A DNA stretch of 64,000 bases from Helicobacter pylori Shi112 (GTDB lineage: Bacteria > Campylobacterota > Campylobacteria > Campylobacterales > Helicobacteraceae): positions 868,001 to 932,000 of the forward strand of contig NC_017741.1 of NCBI RefSeq assembly GCF_000277405.1, read 5' to 3'. Shown piece by piece: positions 9,523 to 17,051 of the stretch. Position 1 is the first letter of the stretch. Every line of letters starts with the position of its first letter. A program made the translations under genes and the position numbers. The notes beneath the pieces are model-generated. The model saw nothing but the letters and a program-made list of their open reading frames with translations, ran no database searches and had not been told where the DNA came from.

Positions 9523-10653
9523 CTATTCAAAGGGATTATTTTTGGCAACATTGTTTCGGTATGCAGAAAGCACTGTTTTGAAGAAGTTAAATATCTTGTA
9601 GTGTTCTTTTTGCATAGTTGTTTTGTCGCTCATCATAGGATCGCTATCTACGAAAATATTGTATTCATTAGTCTTTTTTAATATAGATTTTTTGGATTGG
9701 GTATCAAAATTGAAGCTGTCTAAAACCAACAAACACAATTTTTGTTTTTGAGCGAAACTCAATTTTTGATTGGTAAAGTTTTTAGTCAGAGTATTCAATT
9801 CCACATCATCTTTGACATTTTTCAACAAGTTAGAAAAAGCCTCATAGCCCCTTAAGTATTTCTCATTGATCTTATCAATCGCCATGCTAAACGCCAAGCG
9901 TTCCGAGTTAAAAATAAGCGTGTTAGTAGCTTTTTGAGCGATATCTTTTGCTTTGGAGTCAAACTTGTTTCTTTCAAGCTGTAAGTAATAATCTATATTA
10001 TCCAATTCTTTTCTGCTCAATAAATTAGAAATGTTATTGGAATATTCTTCAATCGCTTGCTTGTAAGATAAAGCTAATCGGCTCGCTTTTTTGTTTTGTT
10101 CTTCATCTAAAGAAAACACACCCATTTGAAGCAAAGCCTGAGCCTTATCTTTAGTGGTAGCGGTAGTTTTTTTGAAAATGTTGCTGTTTTTGACTTGTGG
10201 GTAGTAATAACTCAAACGCTCCTTATCTTCTTTGGTGAATGTTTCTTGGTTTAAAACATAGGCATAAGGGTTAGGAAGAAGTTTCTTATAGAGAGAGTTA
10301 TCTTTTAAGGCTTGCTCTAGATCCCCATAAGCCTTTGACTTAGCAGTAAGGATCTTACCTCTTGTCTCTTTCTCTAGAGCCTCTTTTTCTTTTTTGTATT
10401 TGTTTTCTAAATCTAAAAGAACTTTAGCTCTATGATCCACAAGCTCTTTGATTTTTTGTTTTCTAAAAATCAAGTCTTCTAAGAAATCATGCGTATTATT
10501 TAAGAGCTTTTTGCGGGCCTTAAGAGCGTCTTCTTTTGCAGCCACCTCTTCTTGTTCTTTTTTTATCTCGTTGAAAAATGAACCAAACTGCTCCACATTA
10601 GCCGACAAAACTCCAAACGCAACCAATGAGCTAAAAACGATTTTTGCAAGCAT
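9523..10653 (-). CDS. cagM: CagM, outer-membrane core component of the Cag T4SS
   Basis: CagM is an essential part of the outer-membrane core complex together with CagX, CagY, CagT and Cag3. The 376-residue protein has a signal peptide (about 1-18, cleavage near LSAN), followed by a long Lys/Glu helical region (about 25-115) likely to form coiled coil. The ATG at 10653 has only a weak ribosome site (ATAAG), but it yields the expected length and signal peptide. It is transcribed with cagN. Confidence 0.96.
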   Translation of the reverse strand: MLAKIVFSSLVAFGVLSANVEQFGSFFNEIKKEQEEVAAKEDALKARKKLLNNTHDFLEDLIFRKQKIKELVDHRAKVLLDLENKYKKEKEALEKETRGKILTAKSKAYGDLEQALKDNSLYKKLLPNPYAYVLNQETFTKEDKERLSYYYPQVKNSNIFKKTTATTKDKAQALLQMGVFSLDEEQNKKASRLALSYKQAIEEYSNNISNLLSRKELDNIDYYLQLERNKFDSKAKDIAQKATNTLIFNSERLAFSMAIDKINEKYLRGYEAFSNLLKNVKDDVELNTLTKNFTNQKLSFAQKQKLCLLVLDSFNFDTQSKKSILKKTNEYNIFVDSDPMMSDKTTMQKEHYKIFNFFKTVLSAYRNNVAKNNPFE

Positions 10654-10837
10654 CTTATAATTTTTGTAACCTAAATTTCAAAGAATATCAATGCATTTTA
10701 CCACAATTTTTACAAAACTATGGATCAAAATTTTTCCATATCCAAAAGGTAAGTAAAATCCAGGTCTTATAGTGTTATGTTTTTCTTGCTTGTATGCGGC
10801 TTGTTGGTATTTTTTAAGTTTCTCTTAAGATTATTTT

Positions 10838-10843
10838 TATAAA
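10838..10843 (+). promoter_or_regulatory. -10 box of the cncR1/cagP transcript
   Basis: TATAAA followed by AT in a T-rich context. A start 7 nt downstream falls near 10848-10851, over 220 nt before cagP, as expected for the published cagP promoter that produces the cncR1 small RNA. Confidence 0.5.
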
Positions 10844-10847
10844 ATGG

Positions 10848-11060
10848 GCTAGTGTTTTTTAAATGAAAAACTCCTTTGTTCTTTAACAGATGTTTTCTGT
10901 TCTTTGTTTGGCATAAACAAACAAATCGTTGGTTTGTGCTATACCACATGCTAGTATCAGCAAGTGGGGGTATTCTTTGAGATTTGGAGTTAGATTAGGG
11001 TGGTTTTGTAAAATATTTATTATTTTATGCTCCTTTATAGGTTCACCGCCTTGAACTATT
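10848..11060 (+). ncRNA. cncR1: Probable cncR1 small RNA (cag non-coding RNA 1)
   Basis: cncR1 is an abundant H. pylori small RNA of about 213 nt made from the cagP promoter; it represses fliK and affects motility and adhesion. Seen here: a -10 box at 10838-10843, no open frame on the plus strand before cagP, and a stem (GGTTCA 11040-11045 with TGAACT 11052-11057) whose end lies about 213 nt after the predicted start. The 3' hairpin lacks a clean T tract. The ends are inferred, not measured. Confidence 0.5.
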
Positions 11061-11075
11061 GCTTTAAAAACCAAA

Positions 11076-11420
11076 ATGAAACAACCGATTAGCAAATTAA
11101 AACAAAACTTCTTACAATTCAAACATTCTTTCAATAAACATTTAGATAAGTACAGCTTATATTATAGGCTGTTCAATATTAGCTCTATCGTTATAGGTTT
11201 TTTAATAGGGCTTTTTTCTTATGGGGCAGGGGTGATTTTAGTTTATCCAATATTATTCTTATTTGCTCTTATAACAAAACCTAGCTTTTTTTATTACACT
11301 ACTTATCTTTTGCTACTCGTTTCTCTCAGTGCAATAAGCAAATACTATCTCTTAAGCCACGCAAATTTCACAATGAAGCTAATCATACTTATGACTCAAT
11401 GGCAAAACTGGTTCTTGTAA
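11076..11420 (+). CDS. cagP: CagP, small membrane protein
   Basis: CagP has no established function; the gene is dispensable for CagA translocation in published mutagenesis. The 114-residue product has a basic N-terminus and two to three hydrophobic segments (about 36-60, 58-72 and 74-92), so it is an inner-membrane protein. It lies directly downstream of the probable cncR1 RNA and may be poorly translated. A minus-strand frame overlaps its start and is rejected. Confidence 0.8.
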   Translation: MKQPISKLKQNFLQFKHSFNKHLDKYSLYYRLFNISSIVIGFLIGLFSYGAGVILVYPILFLFALITKPSFFYYTTYLLLLVSLSAISKYYLLSHANFTMKLIILMTQWQNWFL

Positions 11421-11451
11421 GTATCTCAAGCTCTAATAATAACTTTATCTT

Positions 11452-11516
11452 ACTAGCGAAAACTCCGTCCTTTAAAGCACTATATGCAAGCGCCTAGCCC
11501 ATTAGGTTATTTTTAG
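11452..11516 (+). mobile_element. Degenerate IS605-like end, partial copy of the rpmB-upstream element
   Basis: Shares AAAACTCCGTCCTTTA exactly with 60056-60074 and then aligns with gaps through a small hairpin (CCTA/TAGG here, ATAGC/GCTAT there) to a common end ...TTTTTAG / ...ATTCAAG. Two such copies 48 kb apart imply a mobile origin. The transposase is absent. Assignment to IS200/IS605 is inferred from the structure. Confidence 0.4.
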
Positions 11517-11681
11517 TATGGTTCTATCTCATCCATTTAATTTTTAGTGTATTCTGCTAAACATTGGAGTGTCCCCACAACTCCTAACAATAGATCAATT
11601 TAAACTAAAAAGTGTTAAGATACTTCCATGAAATCCAATAAATTACAACACTCCTTTTGTCTATAACCAAGCCTATCATTT

Positions 11682-11779
11682 AATAAAGGGTCAAGATAAC
11701 TCAATTTTCAAAAAGGAGTCTTAAGTTACCACTATTACGATGTTAAACAAGTTTTTAATTAAAATTCTCAAGACCAAAT
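11682..11779 (+). repeat. Left arm of 98-bp inverted repeat flanking cagQ
   Basis: Reverse complement of 13332-13429 over 98 nt with a single mismatch at 11736 (T here, C in the complement of the other arm). The arms are separated by 1552 bp that include cagQ. Confidence 0.9.
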
Positions 11780-12017
11780 TCAGAGAGATTATTCAATATT
11801 TTTCAATGGATATTGAGCTTTTCAAAATAGCATAAATCAATCATAAATCAATAATCAATAAAATCATGATGTTCAGCTAGTGAGCTATTACCCATTTTAA
11901 GGGAATTTAGCAACCTTGATGAGATTATAGTGTAATAGCGAGAAATCTTATGATAGATTAGTGGGCTATAAGATCAAAACACACTATAGAGTGAAACTCT
12001 TAAAGAATTAAAGAATA

Positions 12018-12052
12018 AATGGCGTAGAGAGTTTTTGTTCTTTTTAAAAAGG
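12018..12052 (+). repeat. Secondary inverted-repeat block, left copy
   Basis: 35 nt matching the reverse complement of 13269-13303 with three mismatches. It lies 238 nt inside the left 98-bp arm, while its partner is only 28 nt from the right arm, so one side has gained or lost about 210 bp. Confidence 0.7.
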
Positions 12053-12387
12053 TTGTTTAATAAAATTAAAGTCATAAAAAGAGTATGCGTTTTTAGCGTG
12101 TTTTTAGGTGGAAAATCATTGGTTTTTTAAGGTTTTTGTAGTGAAAAGGCAGATTTTAGTGGGTATTGCGGTGGTTTAGTTATTAATATTGTAATTGTTT
12201 TTATCTGATAGATACAAGCGCTTCTCTTTTAATTCTTTGATTCTACTGAGTGAAAATCCTTTGTCTTGTTGTTCTAAAGTCTCTTTTGAAACGAGTAGAA
12301 AATTAAGGGCGGTAAAAACCTTGTTGATCAAACAAATCCCTCCGTGAAAGATGAAAAAATTCCATCTTTAGTATGGTTAATACACCA

Positions 12388-12693
12388 CTAAAGTTTTACT
12401 TGGGGGACACCCATTTTATTAGCGGTTTTGTCTGATTTGCTACTGCTAAAACCATTGCCAATCAAAGCAGATCCCATGTTTTTCATACTACCAAATCCAT
12501 TCTTCAGCACTTCCGTCATAAAATTCTTGATATTATCCATGGGTAAGTTGAATTTCTTCTCTAATATTTCATTAAGTCCCATCATTAACATTAGAAAGAA
12601 CAAAAAATTTAATATCATAGAAAACAAATCACTAGATAAACCCATAAAAAGATTTGTTCCGCCACCCAACAAAGAAGCTAAAATTTTTCCCAT
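12388..12693 (-). CDS. cagQ: CagQ, small membrane protein
   Basis: Function unknown; cagQ is dispensable in published cag mutagenesis. From the ATG at 12693 the product has 101 residues with a Gly-rich start, a strong membrane segment (about residues 16-38) and a Ser/Gly/Lys tail. I prefer this start because AAAAGGA lies 6 nt upstream. A GTG at 12768 would add 25 residues and give 126, the length I recall for the published cagQ, but has a poor ribosome site. It is the only gene inside the 98-bp inverted repeat, so its orientation could vary between strains. Confidence 0.7.
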   Translation of the reverse strand: MGKILASLLGGGTNLFMGLSSDLFSMILNFLFFLMLMMGLNEILEKKFNLPMDNIKNFMTEVLKNGFGSMKNMGSALIGNGFSSSKSDKTANKMGVPQVKL

Positions 12694-13268
12694 AATCAGT
12701 CCTTTTATTTTTGGTTGTACAAGTTCTCGCTTGCTCGGAGTTCTAATGCGTGTTTTAGCAGAGAGCACTCCACAGCAGTATACAAACCACTAAGAAAATC
12801 CTTTAATCCATTGGTAAAATTATTCACAAAATCAAGTGCTAAATAATCACCAATCACAAACAAATCAAATATTTTTGCCACCAAACATTCATATTCTTTT
12901 TGTTTTTATCCCCCTATTATAGCAAATTTTTCTTAATATTAAATTGGAAAACCACCACCATACCAAAAACAAAATTGCCAACACACTTAACACAGAATTG
13001 TTTTTAAAGAACGCTCCTTTGAATTTAAAATCATGGAGTTTGGGATTAAGATTGCTATGGGTTTTTAAAAATAAAGAAAGTTTAGAAAATTTACGATATT
13101 CTAAAAAATTTGTATTTTATTTGCTTAAATTAAAGAATGCTACAAAGCCTTTTTAAATATCCATAACAAAACAGAATTAAAATTTGTGTCAAGACAACTT
13201 AAAGCGGATTTTTCTAATCTATTTTAACAAGGCTTGATACAAGTTTTCCTTATACCTAAACTCACACT

Positions 13269-13303
13269 CCTTTTTAAAAGGATCAAAAACTCTCTATGCC
13301 ATT
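13269..13303 (-). repeat. Secondary inverted-repeat block, right copy
   Basis: Partner of 12018-12052 (35 nt, three mismatches), 28 nt inside the right 98-bp arm. Confidence 0.7.
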
Positions 13304-13331
13304 GATATGGTTTTTTCTTTTTTCCCAATGT

Positions 13332-13429
13332 ATTTGGTCTTGAGAATTTTAATTAAAAACTTGTTTAACATCGTGATAGTGGTAACTTAAGACTCCTTTT
13401 TGAAAATTGAGTTATCTTGACCCTTTATT
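13332..13429 (-). repeat. Right arm of 98-bp inverted repeat flanking cagQ
   Basis: Reverse complement of 11682-11779 with one mismatch. No homology continues convincingly outward from either arm. Confidence 0.9.
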
Positions 13430-13637
13430 TTAGTTGTAACGCATTTTTACGACTTATCTTGCTTTTTTATAGCATTAAAACTTTTTTAAATCGGTTTTTA
13501 GAACTATTTGTGAAAGCGTTTTTTGTAGGTTTTGAAAAATAGATATAAGAGTGATTGAAACAATATTTTATGGTTAAAAAATAGTTTCTTGCTCTTTGAA
13601 TTATGACTGCTCTGAAATTTTCACACAACAGATATTG

Positions 13638-13643
13638 TATAAT
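13638..13643 (+). promoter_or_regulatory. -10 box of cagS (TATAAT with TG extension)
   Basis: TTGTATAAT about 70 nt before the cagS start codon; a typical H. pylori extended -10. Confidence 0.55.
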
Positions 13644-13713
13644 TTTAATATAAAACTTTACGATTTAAACAATCTGAAGAGAAACAAAATCCATTGAAGG
13701 GATCAAGAGCGAT

Positions 13714-14313
13714 ATGAGTAATAACATGCGAAAACTCTTCTCAATGATTGCTGACTCAAAAGATAAGAAAGAAAAACTTATTGAGAGTTTGCAGGAGAAC
13801 GAACTTTTAAACACTGATGAAAAAAAGAAAATCATAGATCAAATAAAAACCATGCATGATTTTTTCAAACAGATACATACGAACAAGGGAGCGTTAGATA
13901 AGGTTCTAAGAAATTACATGAAAGATTATCGCGCTGTTATCAAAAGCATTGGTGTTGATAAGTTTAAAAAGGTTTATCGATTGCTTGAGAGTGAGACTAT
14001 GGAGCTGTTGTGCGCGATTGCAAAGAATCCTAATTTCTTATTCTCTAAATTTGATCGATCAATTCTTGGAATATTTCTGCCTTTCTTCAGTAAGCCCATC
14101 ATGTTCAAGATGAGTATTAGAGAAATGGACTCGCAAATAGAATTGTATGGCACTAAGCTCCCACTATTGAAATTGTTTGTGATGACAGATGAAGAAGTGA
14201 ATTTCTATGCTAATCTAAAAACCATTGAACAATATAACGACTATGTTAGGGATTTGCTGATGAAATTTGATCTTGAAAAATACATGAAAGAAAAAGGAGT
14301 GCAAAATGCTTGA
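13714..14313 (+). CDS. cagS: CagS, all-helical cytoplasmic protein
   Basis: CagS has a known all-alpha crystal structure but no defined role, and is dispensable for CagA translocation. The 199-residue product has no signal peptide or membrane segment. The first ATG (13714) has AAGGGA 11 nt upstream; an ATG four codons later (13726) would give 195 residues. It is isolated from other cag operons, with its own -10 box. The 3' end overlaps a small broken frame (14306-14446). Confidence 0.93.
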   Translation: MSNNMRKLFSMIADSKDKKEKLIESLQENELLNTDEKKKIIDQIKTMHDFFKQIHTNKGALDKVLRNYMKDYRAVIKSIGVDKFKKVYRLLESETMELLCAIAKNPNFLFSKFDRSILGIFLPFFSKPIMFKMSIREMDSQIELYGTKLPLLKLFVMTDEEVNFYANLKTIEQYNDYVRDLLMKFDLEKYMKEKGVQNA

Positions 14314-14446
14314 TGTGGAAAACGAACAAAAAATCTCGGTGTAACTAACAAAGTTTGAAAAATATTTGTCTCAGGCAGAGATAGAATTAAAAAATGGTGA
14401 GTGCTTTAAAAAGATTACCTACTTGATCGCCCTACCTATCAAGTAA
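14306..14446 (+). pseudogene. Broken small ORF after cagS (HP0533 position)
   Basis: An ATG at 14306 overlapping the end of cagS, with AAAAAGGAG upstream, begins a frame of 46 sense-length codons that is interrupted by a single TAA at 14342-14344 after 12 residues (MLDVENEQKISV). It continues in the same frame as LTKFEKYL... to TAA at 14444. A single base change from a sense codon would create this stop. The position matches the small hypothetical HP0533 between cagS and cagT. Function unknown. Confidence 0.45.
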
Positions 14447-14450
14447 GGCT

Positions 14451-14466
14451 AACGCCTATTGGCGTT
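14451..14466. terminator. Hairpin between the converging cagS and cagT ends
   Basis: AACGCC-TATT-GGCGTT, a perfect 6-bp stem with a 4-nt loop, between the ends of the plus and minus transcripts. There is no T tract, so it may act with another factor or only as a structural element. Confidence 0.35.
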
Positions 14467-14509
14467 GCTCTCTACCCTTAGAAAAAAGCACTCTCTCCCT
14501 TTCTTCCAA

Positions 14510-15352
14510 TCACTTACCACTGAGCAAACTTCTGATTTGATTGCGCAAGTATTCATTCTCTCTTTCTTCTTGTAGCTTCTCCCTAACTTCTTCTTCTTTG
14601 GTTTGCATGTTCAAGTTGCCATTCTTAAAAATCTCAGAACTAATCACATTCTGTCTCATTTGATAACCTGCACGATTACTCAATGTTTCTAAAATTTCTC
14701 GTTGGTTATTTTTTCTAGTGGTATATTCTTGTTCCTTGTCTTGTAAGAGCATTTTGTAATACTGATTGATTTTTTCTAGCTGAGCTTTTTCTCTTGCCAC
14801 TTCATTGATCACTTGCTTGTTGTTTGCTCCACTCACATCATAGCCATGCAAGTTTTTTGTGTTAGCTCCTAGCATTGGCTGACTTCCTTGCAACACATCA
14901 AAGGTCTGTGGTTGTTCTTTGTTGTTAGGATTATCATTATAGTTACTCGCTATCATCACCACACCCTTTTGATTCAAAGTAGGCTGCAAGTAAAAATCAA
15001 TATCGGATCTCGCTCCATTAGCTTGGAAGTAATTCTTGTATTGAAGTATCTTATTGGCATCGCCTATGAGCGTAATCTTTTTAGAATGATGAACAAGTTT
15101 GAAAGTTAACACAACTTGTTTATTATCCAACAAATAGTCCTTGTAATTTGGCAACTTCACTTGCACCATGAATGGTGTGTCTTTGAGTTTGTCATTTAAG
15201 GGTATCTCACTATACTTCTCTATCAGTTCATTATACACAGGCGTATAAACATGGTTCTTTTGTTTCACCACTTTTTTCGCATAATTACTGCACGCGCTTA
15301 AAGTTAAGCACAGAATTGTCGCACCGATTAAAACACTTGCTCTCAGTTTCAT
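14510..15352 (-). CDS. cagT: CagT, VirB7-like outer-membrane lipoprotein
   Basis: CagT is a lipoprotein of the Cag outer-membrane core complex, counterpart of VirB7 but much larger (280 residues), and essential for CagA transport and pilus assembly. A lipoprotein signal with lipobox LSAC places the acylated Cys at residue 21. The C-terminal third is Glu/Arg/Gln-rich and probably helical. It lies 15 nt downstream of cagU in a minus-strand pair. Confidence 0.97.
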   Translation of the reverse strand: MKLRASVLIGATILCLTLSACSNYAKKVVKQKNHVYTPVYNELIEKYSEIPLNDKLKDTPFMVQVKLPNYKDYLLDNKQVVLTFKLVHHSKKITLIGDANKILQYKNYFQANGARSDIDFYLQPTLNQKGVVMIASNYNDNPNNKEQPQTFDVLQGSQPMLGANTKNLHGYDVSGANNKQVINEVAREKAQLEKINQYYKMLLQDKEQEYTTRKNNQREILETLSNRAGYQMRQNVISSEIFKNGNLNMQTKEEEVREKLQEERENEYLRNQIRSLLSGK

Positions 15353-15367
15353 TGTTGTTTCTCCTTA

Positions 15368-16015
15368 TTACTCTTGTTTCTTTGAAGTGAAAAGACCATA
15401 GATAAAATTTTTTATACCAATGACCTTAATAACTTTATAGATCAAATAGCCCATACCTATGAAGCAAATATTTTTCAAAACAAAAAGCACCTTATCGTTA
15501 GTGCTACCAATTCCTAATATATATAGTTCATAAATAGATCTAATTGTTTCTAATCCAAAAAACAAAACCGCACCTACACCAAAGGCATAGTAAAAATACT
15601 GAAGTTTTAGTTTTGTTTTTAAACTTTCCACCAGATCCGTGTTTTTGCTAGTTCTTAAAAATACAAAATAGATTGCAAACAAAACAAATATCCCACCCAT
15701 ACATAGTCCTAACAGATGCTCTAGTCCACCTATATATCCCAAGAATGAATGAGCGTATGCTTCCATTATTCTCTGTTTGGCTTGTCCTATCTGCATCAGA
15801 AGTTCATACCTTTTTTCTTGCGGTAGCTTTTCTATTTCTATTAGGATATTTTTCAACTCTTCTTGATTCTTTAGAGCTTCGTGAAATCTTTGCTCCCCTA
15901 AACTCCCTTTAGGATATAACGAGTCTAGCAAATTTAAAAGATCATTGCTCTGTGAGTTGCTAGGTGATGGAGCGTTTAGCGAATTGGATCCATGGTGCTC
16001 TGTTGTATCGTTCAT
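15368..16015 (-). CDS. cagU: CagU, inner-membrane Cag protein
   Basis: CagU is required for CagA translocation but has no VirB homologue. The 215-residue protein has a polar N-terminus (about 1-85) followed by three or four membrane segments (about 90-118, 133-155, 160-175, 180-200). AAAGGAG precedes the ATG. A minus-strand TATAAT at 16056-16061 serves as promoter for cagU-cagT, divergent from cagV. Confidence 0.95.
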   Translation of the reverse strand: MNDTTEHHGSNSLNAPSPSNSQSNDLLNLLDSLYPKGSLGEQRFHEALKNQEELKNILIEIEKLPQEKRYELLMQIGQAKQRIMEAYAHSFLGYIGGLEHLLGLCMGGIFVLFAIYFVFLRTSKNTDLVESLKTKLKLQYFYYAFGVGAVLFFGLETIRSIYELYILGIGSTNDKVLFVLKNICFIGMGYLIYKVIKVIGIKNFIYGLFTSKKQE

Positions 16016-16055
16016 GAAACTCCTTTCAAGAATTAAATTGAGAAATTGTTTTGTT

Positions 16056-16061
16056 ATTATA
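16056..16061 (-). promoter_or_regulatory. -10 box of the cagU-cagT operon
   Basis: The complement reads TATAAT about 40 nt before the cagU start codon, in the divergent cagU/cagV intergenic region. Confidence 0.55.
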
Positions 16062-16192
16062 CCATTCTCTCTCTGAGTTGTGATTGTCTTATCTCTTTGA
16101 ATTAGGCGCTTCTAAAATTTCATTACTGAGTTACGGCTGCTTACTCATTGCTCTTACCTTAAATTAAATACATATTTTTACAGAAATTTTGC

Positions 16193-16198
16193 TATACT
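16193..16198 (+). promoter_or_regulatory. -10 box of the cagV operon (TATACT)
   Basis: GCTATACT about 90 nt before cagV. A start near 16205 gives a leader that contains a 14-codon micro-ORF. This would be the main promoter for cagV-W-X-Y-Z-alpha-beta. Confidence 0.5.
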
Positions 16199-16227
16199 AC
16201 AAATTAGTGTATTTTAAGGGGTTCTTA

Positions 16228-16272
16228 ATGAAAAAATTTCTCAAGTTTTACAACCAACAAACCAATAACTAA
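16228..16272 (+). CDS. Candidate 14-residue leader peptide upstream of cagV
   Basis: ATG at 16228 with AAGGGG at 16216-16221 encodes MKKFLKFYNQQTNN and stops 16 nt before the cagV start. The ribosome site is much better than that of cagV itself (no clear Shine-Dalgarno), so the peptide could couple or gate cagV translation. No known homologue; this is inference from sequence. Confidence 0.35.
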   Translation: MKKFLKFYNQQTNN

Positions 16273-16288
16273 ACAATAGAGCTGTCGC

Positions 16289-17047
16289 ATGTTAGGGAAA
16301 AAAAACGAGGAAGTCTTGATTGATGAAAATTTAGTTGGGGGTGTGATAGCCCTTGATAGATTGGCAAAACTCAATAAAGCCAATAGGACTTTCAAAAGGG
16401 CTTTTTATCTCTCTATGGCACTCAATATCGCTACTGTAACGAGTATTGTGATGATGATGCCTTTGAAGAAAACAGATATATTTGTTTATGGCATTGATCG
16501 ATATACAGGAGAATTTAAAATTGTCAAACGCTCCGATGCTAGGCAAATTGTCAATTCTGAAGCTGTTGTGGATAGTGCAACTTCAAAATTTGTTTCATTG
16601 CTGTTTGGTTATAGCAAAAATTCTTTGAGGGATCGCAAGGATCAACTAATGCAGTATTGCGATGTGAGTTTCCAAACCCAAGCAATGAGAATGTTCAATG
16701 AAAATATCAGACAATTTGTAGATAAAGTCCGAGCAGAAGCTATCATTAGCTCCAACATACGAAGAGAAAAAGTCAAAAATAGTCCCTTAACGAGATTAAC
16801 ATTTTTCATTACCATTAAAATCACACCTGATACAATGGAAAATTATGAATATATTACTAAAAAAGAAGTAACTATTTATTATGATTTTGCCAGTGGTAAC
16901 TCTTCTCAAGAAAATCTTATCATCAATCCTTTTGGCTTCAAAGTGTTTGACATTCAAATCACAGATTTACAAAACGAACAGACGGTAAGCGAAATTTTGA
17001 GAAAGATTAAAGAAGTGGAATCAAAAAATAAGGCATTAAAGAAATAA
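16289..17047 (+). CDS. cagV: CagV, VirB8-like inner-membrane scaffold
   Basis: CagV is the VirB8 equivalent, a bitopic inner-membrane protein whose periplasmic domain bridges the Cag core and the motor. The 252-residue product has a cytoplasmic N-terminus, one membrane segment (about residues 37-57, ending MMMPL) and a periplasmic NTF2-like domain typical of VirB8. It starts the cagV-to-cag-beta operon behind a micro-ORF and ends just before cagW. Confidence 0.96.
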   Translation: MLGKKNEEVLIDENLVGGVIALDRLAKLNKANRTFKRAFYLSMALNIATVTSIVMMMPLKKTDIFVYGIDRYTGEFKIVKRSDARQIVNSEAVVDSATSKFVSLLFGYSKNSLRDRKDQLMQYCDVSFQTQAMRMFNENIRQFVDKVRAEAIISSNIRREKVKNSPLTRLTFFITIKITPDTMENYEYITKKEVTIYYDFASGNSSQENLIINPFGFKVFDIQITDLQNEQTVSEILRKIKEVESKNKALKK

Positions 17048-17051
17048 GAGC

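Larger units (their letters stand above)
10654..11075. other. Intergenic region cagM-cagP with small-RNA locus
   Basis: These 422 nt hold the start regions of cagM (-) and, on the plus strand, a promoter (TATAAA, 10838-10843) and the probable cncR1 RNA. Minus-strand frames of 60-83 codons cross this region but overlap each other and the RNA, lack convincing ribosome sites, and are not called. Confidence 0.5.
11421..12387. other. Gene-free cag centre, left part
   Basis: Nearly 1 kb without a credible gene. It holds an IS605-like scar (11452-11516), the left arm of a 98-bp inverted repeat (11682-11779), an AT-rich segment with a perfect tandem 11-mer (CATAAATCAAT at 11831 and 11842), a second short inverted-repeat block (12018-12052) and a hairpin (AAAGATG 12347-12353 with CATCTTT 12363-12369) just past the end of cagQ. 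Confidence 0.55.
12769..13713. other. Gene-free cag centre, right part
   Basis: About 945 nt without a convincing gene. A 70-codon plus-strand frame (12944-13156) is AT-rich and lacks a ribosome site. The region contains the right arms of the two inverted-repeat blocks and the cagS promoter at 13638-13643. An old gene name, cagR, was once used near here; I see no supportable frame for it. Confidence 0.5.

Noticed and set aside
10883-11134. 83-codon minus-strand frame
   Set aside because: Overlaps cagP and the probable cncR1 RNA on the other strand; no ribosome site.
12944-13156. 70-codon plus-strand frame (possible old cagR)
   Set aside because: No ribosome site, AT-rich low-complexity composition, no recognisable product.
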